A stretch of 64,000 bases of DNA from Lineus longissimus (taxonomy: Eukaryota > Nemertea > Pilidiophora > Heteronemertea > Lineidae). Below are positions 13,101 through 28,100 of the stretch, piece after piece (the stretch's first letter is position 1; each line of letters starts with the position of its first letter). The position numbers and the translations under genes are program-made. The notes under the pieces are model-generated. The model was not told where the DNA came from, did not search any database, and saw nothing but the letters and a program-made list of their open reading frames with translations. The DNA is taken from positions 374,001 through 438,000 of the forward strand of contig NC_088308.1 of the NCBI RefSeq assembly GCF_910592395.1, read 5' to 3'.

Positions 13101-16100
13101 GTTTGGTTGCTTCGTTCTTTCGTTGTGGTAGTATTACATCTCAGCCCACCGAATACCACTCTTTTTTGTAATATCCTGCTACAATTATCATTGCTATATC
13201 CTCATGTGAAAAAATGGCCTGAAGTTGTCCTGCAATAACTTTTCCGAAACTGCCGGTACATCCTGGCAGTTTTTATCAAAGTATTTCCCACGCAGGAATA
13301 TCAAAGGACCTGTCGCAAAAATTGGTGAAAATTTGGTATTTTGAGCATGACACTTCATCTGAGTTCATATCGATAAAAATGTGTTTGGATGAGATCGTTC
13401 GATAACCCATTACCTCTCCCACGTGGGAAGCGGGTGCAACCGATAGCAAAAACTTCTAAAAACCCACAAGAAAGTACATTGTAAATGTCGCATATTGACT
13501 GCACTTCATTTGGATCAAGATTTTCGATATCCACGTGGGTTTCATAGAGGACCCTTTCCTCTCCCCAGTTCAGCCCTACTTAGTCAGCGCTTGGGAGTGA
13601 TCTGTCTCCATGTGTGCCAAAAAGAAACACCACACCAGAACATCGACTTCGAAATGCTTTTAAGCTGAATAAGAGGGCAGTCACGATCTTTCACGATCTT
13701 GAGACTTATTGTGATTATTAACAAGTGAGCCATTCCTCCTTAAATATTGCCTCGGGTTGAAGGGAATGTTAGGCAATTCCTTGATGTTCCGCTAGTTTGT
13801 CGTTTTGCTAAGTAGTCTTACGTCAAGTGGTTGATTCGCTCTATAATCTGAGTTGCAATAATCTTACTTCCGCCCCGGGCCCCCACCATTTTGATACAGG
13901 AAACTTGTCCATTAAGATGTAGTGGAAGCCCGGGCTACAGACTGACAAGAGTCTTTAATGTGTCGTTCAGTATCATTTGATCTTCCTACCTGTTCCCTCT
14001 AGTAAGTCTTGTTTAAGCTGTTTTATGCCTGGTTTTTCAAATGGCATTTGCCGTCTACTGATACCGACTCAAGCTTCACATCAGCGACGAGAACATTGAG
14101 CTGCCACAATGTCGTCCTTGAAGCTTGCCACATTTCTAAATCGAGTAAAAGAGTCTCAGCTGTTTCGATTCCAATCTTTATTCAGTTTTCACAGCTTCTG
14201 CTTCGTAGTACTATGAGGGGATTACATGCATTCCCCACCGCGAAAAACTAATTCTCGCGCTTCGTTGCAACGAAAGCGTTAGGAACCAATGAATACATCG
14301 TAAACATAAAATATATCATTTGCATGAAATATCAATATTAGCAATTTTAAAAACAACTGGTTAGAACTACATTGATCTTCGGATGTCTTAGTGTCTAGAC
14401 TTCCGTGACAGGAACTACGTCCGTTGATCTGAAACCATTTTGCGATAAGCACATTGACAGGCCGAAGTATCTGGAGGGACGCAAATAGCCTTATCATGTG
14501 CTGCTGGGGCTAAATATCATCACGATTCATCCTGTCATCAGTAATAGACGGTAGATCATACCGCCAATAACTAGCTTTCACATATCCAGACCAAGCTGTC
14601 AAATTTGAAATGAAATCCAATTTCAGCCAGAAAGACCAAAGAGGCAATTCAACACGGTTCGCATAACGCCAAGACCAGTAGAAGGTCAGTTGATGCTTTG
14701 AGCATGAATTGGTCACTCACTGCCTTTGTAGCTCGATAGGTTGCTTCGTCCAGGACACAATGCCTGCTCTGACCAATTAGTTGATGCAAAGGACCACCAT
14801 CCCGGTCTTATACTGCCTAAAACGTAGCCTAAAACGTAGCTAGGGTATATTTCAAAAACTTGATAAGATTCAAAAACCTTGGTGGTCAGAAAGAGGACAA
14901 CGTATAGGAATGACCAGATGAAGTATGAAAAGAGGTTTACTCGGTTCTAGGATTGAAACTTACAGCCGAAACCAGGCGAAACCTGTGAGTGCAAAGTTTA
15001 ACTTGATAGCAAATAGTTTATATCACAGAGAACACAGTCAATGAGAGGTTTGATAGAAGAGGCACTTAGTCAAAGCAGCAGCTTTAACCAAGGCATATCC
15101 CTGAGGACCTGTACAAGATTCAAACGAATAAGCACACTACAAGCAAAATCCCCGACGAGGAATCTTTCTTCGCAGGGTTTCTGACTTTTTGTCGTTGTCA
15201 GCGCGGCGTGCAATATCGAAGGGTAGCAGGTGAATGAGTGTTCAGCGCTGATATTTCACGGTGCCAGCACCAAAAGTGCAATTCGAGCAGATTTGATAGT
15301 TCCGTGCGTCGTCAGTCTGTTGGCTGTTGTGGATGCGAAGCAGCTGGGATCTATTTGACCCCCGAAATTATCTGAATTTGATTTCAAGTCCGCCTCCTCG
15401 TTTAATCCTTCTATCATGATTTCAATTCACATTCAATTTTCCGGGGATATCATCAGCCATTGCCCGGAAGAGGATGGTTTCAATGCACACAATCCCCCAG
15501 TCACAATTTACAACGCTATCAACCGCTTATTGACTCAGATGATCACTTTTGACAGCAGTCATGAGATGGCCTTAAAATGAAAAGTGGAGAAATATGTTGT
15601 AAGGATTTAAGATTAAGTTTTCCCACTTCTCATAGGGTATGAGACTGTGGGTTTCATAGTCGTCAATCAGATGCAGAAGGTCCTCTTGGCATTCGAATCA
15701 AGCTCTGATATCAAAAGTAACCTCTCATCGCCGTGAGCAAAAACTTGCTTCGTTGCCCGTCTCTTGATCCCAGTGCAATTATCACTTGCAATAGATAAAT
15801 GCACTGAGGTTCAACCATTGAAATTTGATCAAGCTGCGGCCTTGATTAGAGAACATCTCGACAGGTTCCGAACAAGATTAACATCCTTAGAGAAGACAAA
15901 AAACCACCCAATAATTCATTGGATCATACCAATGAAAACGATGACAGTGCCTTTTAAAATGATGAATTGACGCCCAACAACCAGAATGCTGATTCACAGA
16001 ATGTTGAAAGATGTGATTGATTTCGATTGTAGACATGACATTGCTTTCAGTAAGAATAACGCAAACAAAAAATAACGATTTATCTGTGAAATGTTGACAG

Positions 16101-19100
16101 TACAGCGTTTTCAATTTCATTTCTGATTGATATCATTAATACAGCAAAAGCTAAGGGGGAGGGAAGGGTACCGACATTATAAACCACTATACCGTATTTG
16201 GAACTAGGAAGGCGAGAGTAAGTCAGGGGATCATCCCAGAACCTGACTAGTGGTTCATCCATCCATGATTCTGCTGCTATTGATCCAATGACCAAATTGT
16301 GGACATGGCCTAGTTACCTCCAGTCGTAAGAGCCAAAAAGATAATGAAAATAAAGCAAGATGTAAGTTTTCTGGCTGGGTTGCTTGGTATTGCGGTGGAC
16401 TGGAAACGTATCTCCCATTCTTCTATTCAATGTGATCCAAGTTAAACAAGCTTTAAACGAAACATCACCGGATCTGCGTTACCAAGAAAGTGATATTGGC
16501 TGCAATATCAGGGATTCTCACAGCTATTCATACAAGTGTGTGCACTGACTAATGGCACTGGAGCCAGGAGAACCAATTCCTTGGACATGGGTCAGTACAC
16601 CTAGATATAGCCAGTTGCCTTGCCTACACTATCTTTTCATATGATCGCACCACTATCAATTACTTTCCCCGACCAAGCGTCAAAAGCTGTCAACTCAAGG
16701 CGAGACATCGTTGAACAGTCCACTGATTTTAGCCCAGGACAGCCCGATGGTAGCCATAGTACACCAACACCAGAACAGACCAGCTCTGGCCATAAGCAGC
16801 CCGCTGGTACCTAGCGGCACTGGCTGGATGAGCTTCAATTACCGGGCACTTGTTTATATACCCCACTGAGACGCCAACAGCATATGTATTTTATTTGCCT
16901 TTGCAGAAAATACATCAAACCCGTCAATTAATGGTAAATAACCTGGAAGTAGGCAACATTGCCAATAAATGGAGAAAATAATTTTAAAAAAACCCACCAA
17001 GACCCAAGACACCAATTCGAAACTGTGGTTGCCTGCTTGGACAGACTAGCGATGCGGACGTGGTGAGGTTGCAAATGTTATTTTGTAGCACTTTGTTCAG
17101 CGGGATGTATTTATTTATGAGCTGTCGTGCAGATAAGGTATCGTTTATTCAGTCAAAAGTGGACTGGTGACGACCGGGAATAGGACTGGCTGCACTCTAG
17201 AGTACAGCCATGTAATGCCTGATAACATTGCAATGGTGGAGTTCTCGCTTTAGACGTATAGAAGACAACAGATACACTTCTTCGTCCGGTTGTTCCAAAC
17301 ATGTTTCCTCACTAACCCTGGCGTTTACTTAACTTGGTGTTACTCTCATGGGCCTACTGAAGGAGATACTCCCAAGGTAATATAACGCCAATGTTAGTGA
17401 CAGAACTTGTTTCGACCAACCAGGCCCTCATCCTTCTGAATATAGATTTGCTATAGATGGCCTTCTGATAGTTATTGTCCTTGAACCCGTTCATACATTA
17501 TCAAGACTTAACAGAAATTGACATCGCGTGTCAAATCCACAGACATTGAAGAAACTTGTATTATTCCAAGGAAAGAAGCGGAAACGATTTTTCTACCCGA
17601 AATGGTATTTCTAATAGATTTTTAAATTGAAATCGCGTAGTAAATGGTAACATTGTCTGCTCATTCATGAGTGTTTGAAAGGACACATCATTCGAGCTAG
17701 TAAGCAGTTGTGATTGGTGGCCAAGGCATACGCCCGGATCGAGGCCCACTTTCTGATCGGTTTCATTTCAATCTTGGTAGTATCAGTATACCGCACAGTA
17801 TCAGTAACGCCCTTGTGGGCTTGGTAGACGCATCTGTTGGCTCACTTAAACAAATATTGCAGTCTAAAGAGTAGCTAAAGCAATCCTAGAAGAAACTGCG
17901 CTCCATTTTTAAACAAAAAGTGAGATATTTCATATACACCGTAGCCAAACATATGAATATGATATGAATATAATCTGTACTTTGCGGGAAGACAGTACAT
18001 CATAGACAGGGTTACTGGAATCCAGTCATTCCTTATTTCCATGTAGTTAAGGCGGGATTATAATTTTGACTCCGTATAACCGATATACATCCATGTAATC
18101 AGGTGATGCCGGCCGAATTGAATTAAATTTCTCTCGAAAGTAGCCTTTGACGGCAAATGAAAGTTCTTGTATCATAATAAGCTTTCTTCCCACGCCTGTC
18201 ATGGCTCTAAAAGGACAGCTATACGTCGAGACAGGTTAGTCTAGAGTAGAATGAAAAAATCAAATCATCGATTTGAGCTATCATTCATCGAGTGGGTGAT
18301 CCTATGTGGGCGCGATATTCATACCAAAACGTAATTCGGGCTTCAATAACCCTTGCTATTAGAAACGAAGGTTATAATATAACGGTGATTGGTAAGATTT
18401 GTAAATATTGAACGATCATGCGTTTCAATAGTCGTCATTACCGCTTCATAACCCTGAATCGTTTTGAAATTCAGCTGCTTGTAGCGATACTTGTCTCGTG
18501 GCGTCACATTTCAGAAAACATGGGTGTTAAAAGGCCACTATTCCTGCTTAGGCTTGCATGACATGTACTGTTGGTGAAATAAACAGATTAAATGATGAAA
18601 CCATTTGTTTTCACTTTTGTGTATTCAATGGCAATTTAGTCCTATGTCAAATCACCCCTCTCTTTCACCATGTTCCATGGTTGAACTGAGACCATTCCAA
18701 CAGTCATCGAGTTTGTTTATATAAATGCTTGATTGCTGAAATATTTAAGTCATATAAGCAGTCCCACTGTTCTTTTGATAGGCCTGTGCAGTTGAGCTGA
18801 GAAAATATAAGATAGTTTTCTGTTTTAGGAAGATAAATCACATAAGATTCGTGCTCTTTTCAAGAGTAGAAGTTCATCATTATACACCTGCTTTATTATG
18901 CATCATTCACAACTACCAATTACCGAAACGGAAAAATATATTCATTGGCATGCTGATGGTGATTGTAATACGACCACAGGGAGGGGAGATAATCGAAAGA
19001 CAAGGCCATATTGCCTCCCTTGGGCCTAGCGCATATTATCTATGTAACAGATGATTAACCTGCATGGCCTCAATGTGCGAGCTATGTTAGCCATTTTCAT

Positions 19101-22100
19101 GTAGATTGGCATGCATTAAATACCTCACATCGACAAATTACTCTCTCTTATAAGAATGGCCGGCATCAATCTCTCATATAGCCTAAATAATTTTTACATC
19201 ATCACTTCTACACAAATAAATACGTGTAAATATACATTCTTATCCTGAACTTTTACAATGTACAACATTCTCAAAGCACTTTCCATTTATTCCTTACTTT
19301 CCCAATTAAATTTGATCTTTGTAGTTTTGTTTGCTTCTGTATATCGTATGGCCTAATCAAGACAATTATTTCATGTCCTTTAAGCGCACTTTCTCTGATC
19401 TGTCTAGAGAGACATATTTGCCACAATAGCCAAAGATGACTGTGAGGCCCGCCACAGAGAGAAAGGACAACATGTTGTGCGTTAACATTATAGGTACCAA
19501 TAATAGTGATAATTGACGGTCATCTCTCGCGAACCACATCAGCCAAATCTTGTTTGTTACTACCTCCTAGCGTTCCAGGATGTGTCAACTATAATCACGT
19601 CATCCAGATATTTATCTCCGGCAACTTGTGATTACTATAATAGTACTAGTATAAGAGAGTTCCCGCTGTAACCAGTTTTCTAAACGAATAGGGCTCAACG
19701 TGGTTAAATCGAGCGGCAACAGTGCTGACATGGCTGAAGGACGGTCACTGAGACCAGCCATTGTAAACTGGAATGTTTGAAATTGTGTAGCGTACCGACT
19801 GCTGTGACAGCGCAATGCTCTAGGGTTATCCTATCTTAAAAAGTGACGTCTTTTGATCAGACATGATTCAGGCTCAGCAATTATGCCCGTTAGCCTTCTC
19901 AAATAGCTACATGGCTTCATCAGTGATTGCGGAAATGTGTTTCTGAATAGACCTTTGCACCAAATTAGTATGAGTCGGAAAGATTTAGTCATGAAGATAC
20001 AAACTTCAATATTGCCAAGCTGCACCTTGCTCACCAGACGACAGCCACGGACGTATATACAATTCTATCCGCAATGACATCATAATGACAACCAAGATCA
20101 TTGCCATTGGTCATAGGTTATCTGCCAAGTAACTGGTATCATACTGGTACCAGACTGGTACCCACTCAAGCAGGTAAACTGATTGTCACAGCTGTACCAG
20201 ACTGGTACCCACTCAAGCAGGTAAACTGATTGTCACAGCTGTACCAGTCTGATCTCGTATTAATGGTTACCAGCAAACAACTTATCTATTTGACCATGAA
20301 ATGGAATGGGTGATGTAACAATAGTACTCCTAAGGTCAGTGGGCATCTGGCCTTCTGGTGGATATTGTGAAAGGGCTAGCGGTGGCCAGTTCTTTAGGCG
20401 CATATAAAGCAAAGGACCTGCTGATGACAGATAAAGATATGGTTCCTTTATCCCTTTTTGATTTCATTCCAATTCGCCAGATCTTAATCCTGCTGTTTAT
20501 CAATGAAAAGAAGAAGCTCTATAAATACCAGTCGGCTAATAGGATTACAGCTTTGAAGATGGAGGAAGTTTCCTAAGGGGAGGAATGTTGTGTTGACTTC
20601 GTATCAACTGATTTTACCATCACAGAATTGTATCAAAAGATGAATTGATTCTCAAGACGTTCTATCTATTTAAAACTGAATTTCAATCCTTATGTCTCGA
20701 TGTTGTTGCGGATATTAGCTGTAAACTAACATAATTTGTAATTGCCAACTGAGAGACTGTTTACGCTAATCGTGGTTGAGTCAAACTTCTGTCTTCAATT
20801 TGAGCGTACTGAAACACAACCTGGTTTAGCTGGTCCCTGATACACGGAGAGAACGTTATCAAACCGGCGATATCTCCACCTCCAAACTTTCATCTCCACC
20901 TTCTTGTTTCATCATATCGAGTGAACGTTACATGTCTCATTCATTCAGCAATCATATGCCAGAATCTAACAGATATCACTTGAGTACACGTCCTAAGTTA
21001 CCATCAGTCCGACCTTTTTTTCTTAATACCCGTAACATCTTCTTATATTTTCATTCATTTATAATTTTCAATCATGCCGTCCTGAAATAAGATTGTCACG
21101 GTCAGTGTTAATTCGATTCGCGGGGGATCCAGTGGTTATCTGATTTACTATCTCCAATAGTAGGGCGATACTATTTCAACAAGCTAATAAACGCAAAACG
21201 CGATAACATAAGAGCAAGTGAAAAAAAGATAACTTTGACGACCGAAGATTAAAATATCGGTCATCGATAAACAATAACCTTAGCCAACATGGCCCAACCG
21301 CTGCAAAAAAGTCCAATCAGCTGAGATCTGTTTGCATAAGCGTGGGTAACGTTGCAAAAAATCCAATTTACCGGCTGGGAATGCATAATACCGCCTGAAG
21401 AGAAATCTGAGAACGAGTCCAAGGAAATAATTGTAATTGAAGTATCCCTAGAGGATAAGGAAGCCTATGAAGCAAAGCAAGTACTTGGCTTTTGATATCG
21501 AATGTGGCGGAGATGTGAACATTTACCACCTCCCGCGTTAACTGGAGAGCTGTGATGAGTAGTATCAATGGAAGAGATAATCTGATGTGCCCTACATTTT
21601 CCACACTTGTGGTCTTTGTATAATCGTAGGAGGAGTAATGATAACACTCATTCCTTGTCGCTGATGGAGGTGTTGAGGGATGTCGACATACTACATTTGT
21701 GATTCGAAGTGTTCAAAATGAAAGCCACCTAGAAGCAGGCAAGTTGTGTATCTGTGTAAAGACAACACTATGCCACTGAGCGCCATACTAACCCCCCCCC
21801 CCCCGAAAGAAGCAGCTTTCTTTGTCGGCAAAGATATTTTACGTCTGCTAAAATAGTAATAGAGATTTCGTTCATAATCTAAATTCCCCTGTTTCGTCAT
21901 GTGTGACAATCAACTCATATTTTCAATTCGCGAATAAAAAAATAGCGAACACTAATGATGGGTGGGTGTTTTATTTCACGATGTACGGTGGCTATTAACT
22001 TTTTTATTTCTAAAAGCAGTCCCCTCGTCTTGTCGGTGCCGTCTCGAGGGAAGGGGAGGAGAGGGGGCAGCATGTAATATTGAACAATATTAGAACTCTA

Positions 22101-25100
22101 GTCAGAACACATTAACAGCTCACATTTCAAAGGTGAACTTTGGTCATAGTCATTTCAAAACCCAATAGTTCCACACAAGTAGCGATAAACGAAAATAACG
22201 CCGGCTGAGGTTTAGCATGCGATGTAATGATTTGATTGGGAAGACGCCACTTGTGTCATCTTTAGCAAAGCAAACCTGGTGATTCAGGTCCATTACTATT
22301 CATAATAGTCAGACATTCGAGGAATTTACTAATGATCTATACGCAATCCGATTTATCATCATTGACTTGTTATCATGGCTTTGATTTCGATCACGAAATC
22401 AACCAATGCCAGATTCAGTTACCAAGACGGTGACGAAATGTCATTCGTTACATAGCAAAGTGTCATAGGATTCCATTTGGATATTTGCATAGATATTGCT
22501 GGATCATTTCCTAGAGACATGGACCCGTTATATCACCATCATTTCGAAAAATGTGAAACGCTGAAATACGGAAGAAATTACCCAAATGATCCATTTCAAA
22601 AGTTTAATATCGTTCTTTGATTGAAGAATGATCTATCTTTGCGTCTAAGAAGATCAATGCCTACAAGCTTCCCTTTGATAATTTCAATCTCCTCAAGTGA
22701 TCAAAATCTTGAAATTGAAGACATAAAAACTCAGTCACTTTCAAGACTTCCATCTCCGAAGATCAGTTTCGTCTTAGGGTGATTTTGTCGACAATAATGA
22801 TCCCAGCTACACGCCCTTTCCCCCATTTACTGAATGAATTTCATTTCATATCACCCACTTCCGCCCACGTGGAATATTAACCATTGTTTTTGTCTCATTT
22901 CGTATTACAGGAAGTCGGCCATGACGTGGGGACGGGAAAGAGAGAAGTAACCGATGTAGCAGTCTTAAATGCCCCCCTCCCCCAAATCCGGTGTCGCGTT
23001 TAAAGGATCGGAAAATGTCCCCAATACAAGTTAGTGATACGAAAACACATATCGGGCATGATCAGTAGAGACACCCCGGCGTATATATCACGATCCGCAG
23101 CAATATATCTCCATGAAACACACCAACCAACGGTGACAGCTTTGCCTGATTGCCAGACAATGTCTGCCACAATTCCAGCTGACTGAAAAACCACGGGCAA
23201 CAAACATCAAGGGTGGTATGAGAAATAGGTGATTCTCGAAGTCGTGGCCAAAGGTTAGAGATAAATTGGAAAAGCAATGGACAAACACCGCGAGGTGGCG
23301 ATTTAGAGAAGAATATTGCTTCCAAGGGAATTTGTCAATAAACGCCTCGTCTTATCGTGATTTGACAAAATCGATGTGGCAGGACCTGTTTATAATCAAC
23401 TGCTTTTTACTCTCTCCGGTGATTTGGTTTGCCGACCAAAGACTGTAAACCAAAACGCTTTACCTTAAAAGCTATTTGATAGGCATATCAAAGCTGGTTA
23501 CAAGTATTAGCTAGATTGTGATAGACGTTCGAGTTTCTCTTGATGACTACGTTTCAATCTGTCCCCCTGTTCGTTTTCAAGTGAATAAGAGAATATGAAG
23601 CAAATTTTGACTGAAATACTATACACATAAGTAACAACATCACACAGTGAGTTTAGATTTAACTTAAAACTTTTAGATTTTGTTTATCCCAACTCAGTCT
23701 ATGCGACTGATATAAGTTCTGATGGGATCACAAAGGATTTACCGGTGGTGACTCGCCAAAGACTTGCAAGCGGATTAAAGCTAAGTTAACCTCCTACTAG
23801 CATTTCCGCTGACCCTCGTGACCTCTTTCTGTTTACCCGCGTATTGTCGCAACAAAGCCTGCAGGAGAAAAGATTGACGTGAGAGCCGAGTTCATATGGC
23901 TTTCTACTTGGCTGAGGTAAGACTTTTTCCGCCATGCCTTTGGCGGGCATTTCCTCCTGCGAGACGGATCCCTAGAAATGTCGATTCGGCTTCCTGTATC
24001 CACTTGCTTATGATTTAATGAGCCGTACTAACCCAATTAAGGAGTAATTGCTTCGAGCCATTTCATCTTTCATCTTTTTTACACGGTTGCATGTTATCAG
24101 GGTGACTTTGATGTATACTCTAACGAACCACTCAAACCATGAAACTGCAAAAGTAAGGCTAAAAATACGACAGCCTCATAACATTTAACCAATTCCAAAA
24201 AGCTGTTTGTTTTGTGCTTTTTCAGCTCGGAAAAAGAATGAAAAAAAATCACATTTGTAAAACGACAATATCTTTCTATCTCCTTTTTCATCCCTTGAGA
24301 ACAAAATGAAGCTTAGTTGTTCAAACAAGGATGCAGCAAAGACGTTATGTGTGTGTATATGTATATCCATATTCTTTGTCTATTGGAAGACTGGATCCCC
24401 TGATAACTCTCCGCTAAGTCCGTGTCTCGTATCGCCTCCATTCACCGGTGTCGTGGAGACACTCAGCGCTACCTGATTGACGCTACATCGAGACTTCGCT
24501 GGCAGTATTGACTGACGCGGAAAATTAGAAGAAAGGTCCGTCAGTACCCAAAGCAGTGCTTATGTCCCCCCCCCCGGAGTTATTTTCCGAGCACTCGAAA
24601 TATCAAACGACGCGAAATTAACTCGTGAGTGAGGTTGAATCTCTCACTTGTTTCCAACGACAGTGATGACCGCCGCCGTAATGCTCAACTTGCTACGATG
24701 ATGAAATAGTGTGGCGGAGTCGGAGTAGTAGAGGTACCGAACTACCTATAAAAACTGTTCTACCAGTAGCTTACTGTTCCGATTCACATCTCTGGTCTCG
24801 TACGAGGTGAGTACTAGAGTTATCAAGAAAGCACATAATCCAATCAGGTATTCTGTCATTTTATTAGAAACTATACTTCGTTTGACACAATTGATCATAC
24901 AAGTCATGATTACTAAATGCCTGGCACTTTTCCCTGAGAAAACTCATTCGATTTGTGGAAATTCCATAAAGTTGATAAATCTCTACTTAATGATGACTTT
25001 AATTCAAGTCGCACCATTAACATGACATATTGCAACTCTTGGTTCATAATGGCTTCAATTTCATTACAACATGCTAATTCCCTTAAGGTGGCATGCATTT

Positions 25101-28100
25101 ACCGAATGCTAGCACAATTGGTATCATTTACAGTTGATGAACGAATCTCAGGAATTCTGAGCACATATCACGAGTAAGGAGCCGATGTAGGCTGACATAT
25201 TTATACTATAAGTGAAAGGCTTCATAGATCCAGGCAAGAGACATGACAATTTAATCATTATCCTTTCAAAATGGCCACACCCTAAACCTAACCACTGCTA
25301 CATCAGTGCGTCACAACCCACGTGATCTCCAGAGTAAATAATCATATATTTGTTAATATGAAAAACATTAGCCATCTGTTTTGACTCGATATGGAGCTGT
25401 TTAAATTACAAGAAGCTTATCCGAAATAAGTTGTGTATCACAATCAGACTGTAATTGCTTATACGTGTGCTTAGCCAGTATCATATGAGATTGCTACCTG
25501 GAATAAACAAATTGCTCTCATTTGTGAATATGGTTTAGTGCGTTGAACATCTTTCTTGCAATTTAAATTTTAAGTATGTGGTTGGCTAATGGAGTGATCA
25601 CTCCACAATTCAAGGACTATTGAAACATGTCACCACCAGAGACACCCATTTTGTTTAGACCAATACCGGATCTTCGCTAATCGGCATTAGCAGTTAGGTT
25701 GGCGTTAAATCCTAACGCTAATTTGGAAGGCGGAAGTTACTGAAGGAGAGTTAGTTTAGTTAAACGCTATCGCATGCTTCTTATGACACAACAGAGGCGT
25801 TAAGAAGCACTCCCAGACACCGTCTCATTGCTGTAAATAAGATCCATCATGATCTCATTTGTACAGCAAGCTACTTTGAATTCACTCTATGAGCGGATTC
25901 CGTGGTTTACTGCGGCTCAAAGAAAGACATTTGGCGTTAGACTCGGGATTGGCCGAGACCAAAGCAACCGCGGCCGCATAACAAAATCTTTGTTATGGAA
26001 CTTGGGCATAATATGTTTAAATCTTTCATATTCATGCTTCACATGCGGCCGGTTAAATTTGATGATGACGGGATATCAATAAAAACATTGACAGGGACTA
26101 GTAATACCCCATTTTATCTTACATGAACTATTTTTTCAACCCATTATCCAGCAGCGGTGGTATTTCGCGTTATGGATTAATATCGAAAAAGACTATCAGA
26201 AAGGAACGTACAGGCAGCCCAATCGCGTCGGTAAACCACCATTATCGTTCTCAATCGAAAAAAGGTAAAAACAATCTTGATACGACTTCATAATGTTTAT
26301 CAATTACCTAAATGAAAGTTGTAAAGGAAAATTAACAATAGGGAGAGAAATGGGCCATTCATAATATAACGCATCAGCCATCAAACGCTTAAGCATCATC
26401 TATGGGGTACAGTGAGAAGTGGAGATGAAAATAACAAATGATTAAGACTGTTTTGTGATTCTCAAACTGTTTACTCCAATGTACTCAGCCTGACACAAGC
26501 CCTACGGTCCTTCGGCAACTTGTGGACACAATTATTACCGCCTGGGGTGAGATCGATCACCATAGACATACGCTTCATATCCCCATGCCGGAGGTAAACA
26601 TGACGATGACAGATATCATGGCCACATTCTGGTCTCAGTCGGAAGCATTACAAAACAAAACCCTGATTATATCATCTCTCTTCGTTAAGTCCAAATTAAA
26701 GCAACGTCAGGCATGCTTGTCCAAAGAGTGAGCCAAACTAAATAAGATTTTACCAACAGTGATATGCAACGCTAGGTTGCTTCAGCTGTAGCGTAACTTG
26801 AGCGAAATCAGACCATGGTTATTACCATAATGGAGGTGACGTGACAGCTTGAAGCACTGTAAGCCCAGTCAACATGGCCCGATGCCAATGTGTCCCGATG
26901 AAGCGGACACCTTACAACGCATAGTCTGTCAGGTGAATCACCAGCACATTGGAAACATACCAGCGAACTCAGATGACCTGCTCAAGGATGGATTGTTTCG
27001 ACGAGGAAGAATTGATTTTTTCGAAACCACAGACAGTAAGCTGCATTAATCATGTTGGTCTTTCCAGTGAACATACATTATTGGATAAGGTAGAATACAC
27101 ACACGTTCATCACTATTTTCGTCAAAAGCTCATTTGCTCTGCCAAGTAACGGGAAATTATATCATGTATTTAATTCTGAAAGTGGAATAACCCGTAAACT
27201 CCACATTCACACTTGTATACTACCAATTAAGAGCAACCCCAAATCTCCACAGTCACACTTGTATACTACCAATTAAGAGCAACCCCAAATCTCCACAGTC
27301 ACACTTGTATACTACCAATTAAGAGCAACCCCAAATCTCCACAGTCACACTTGTATACTACCAATTAAGAGCAACCCCAAATCTACTAGGAACTCTCTTC
27401 TTATTCTGGGAAAGTTACCACCCGTCGTTAAGAATATATTGAACGTTGAACAAATGAAAACGTCCTTGTCGTCGCTAATTAGTAGGTTATTATTGAAAAT
27501 GGCATTAAGTCATAAAATTTGTTAAACCTAAAATACATTTAATGAGCCATAAAGGCTAATCAAATTGTGCCAAACTGCGTAATGGCATCGGGGCGTCTCG
27601 CCTACTCATAGCAACGACGATAATTGCTTTTTCATTTTTATTTCTCCAATTAGTTTTAATACGGTAGATTTTGTATCAAGTTGAAATTAAAAAGTGTGAC
27701 ATGGCTATTTGAGAGATACATTTACACGGTGGAAAAACACCCTATATAAATATGTATGCGAAGTCATTTAGTCAGCGAAGGTGAATCCAGCATCCTTGAA
27801 TTCTCCAGAATTGATTTCAATGGTAGAATGCGTTAATCAACGAAGTCATCATTTGTCGTTCATCAACTTGAGCTCCTAGCTTCTTATATCAAGAATGCCT
27901 AAATAGGAGTAAGGAACGTTATCCTTGTCATCGGGGATATCTAAAACAATAAAAGCCGTTTAAAGTTGTTTAAACAATTCTAATTTTTATCGACTATCCC
28001 TGGGTGACATGATAACACTGTCGGGTGTTAAAAACACCTGGCAGTTTTATGTCCTATGAAAATCCACGCGAGGACGATTCATAGAAACAGACAGTCGTCC

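Noticed and set aside
27200-27383. CRISPR-like array
   Set aside because: Units are contiguous and identical with no variable spacers, in animal intron sequence with no cas genes. The 140-bp array at 39092-40494 is rejected for the same reasons.
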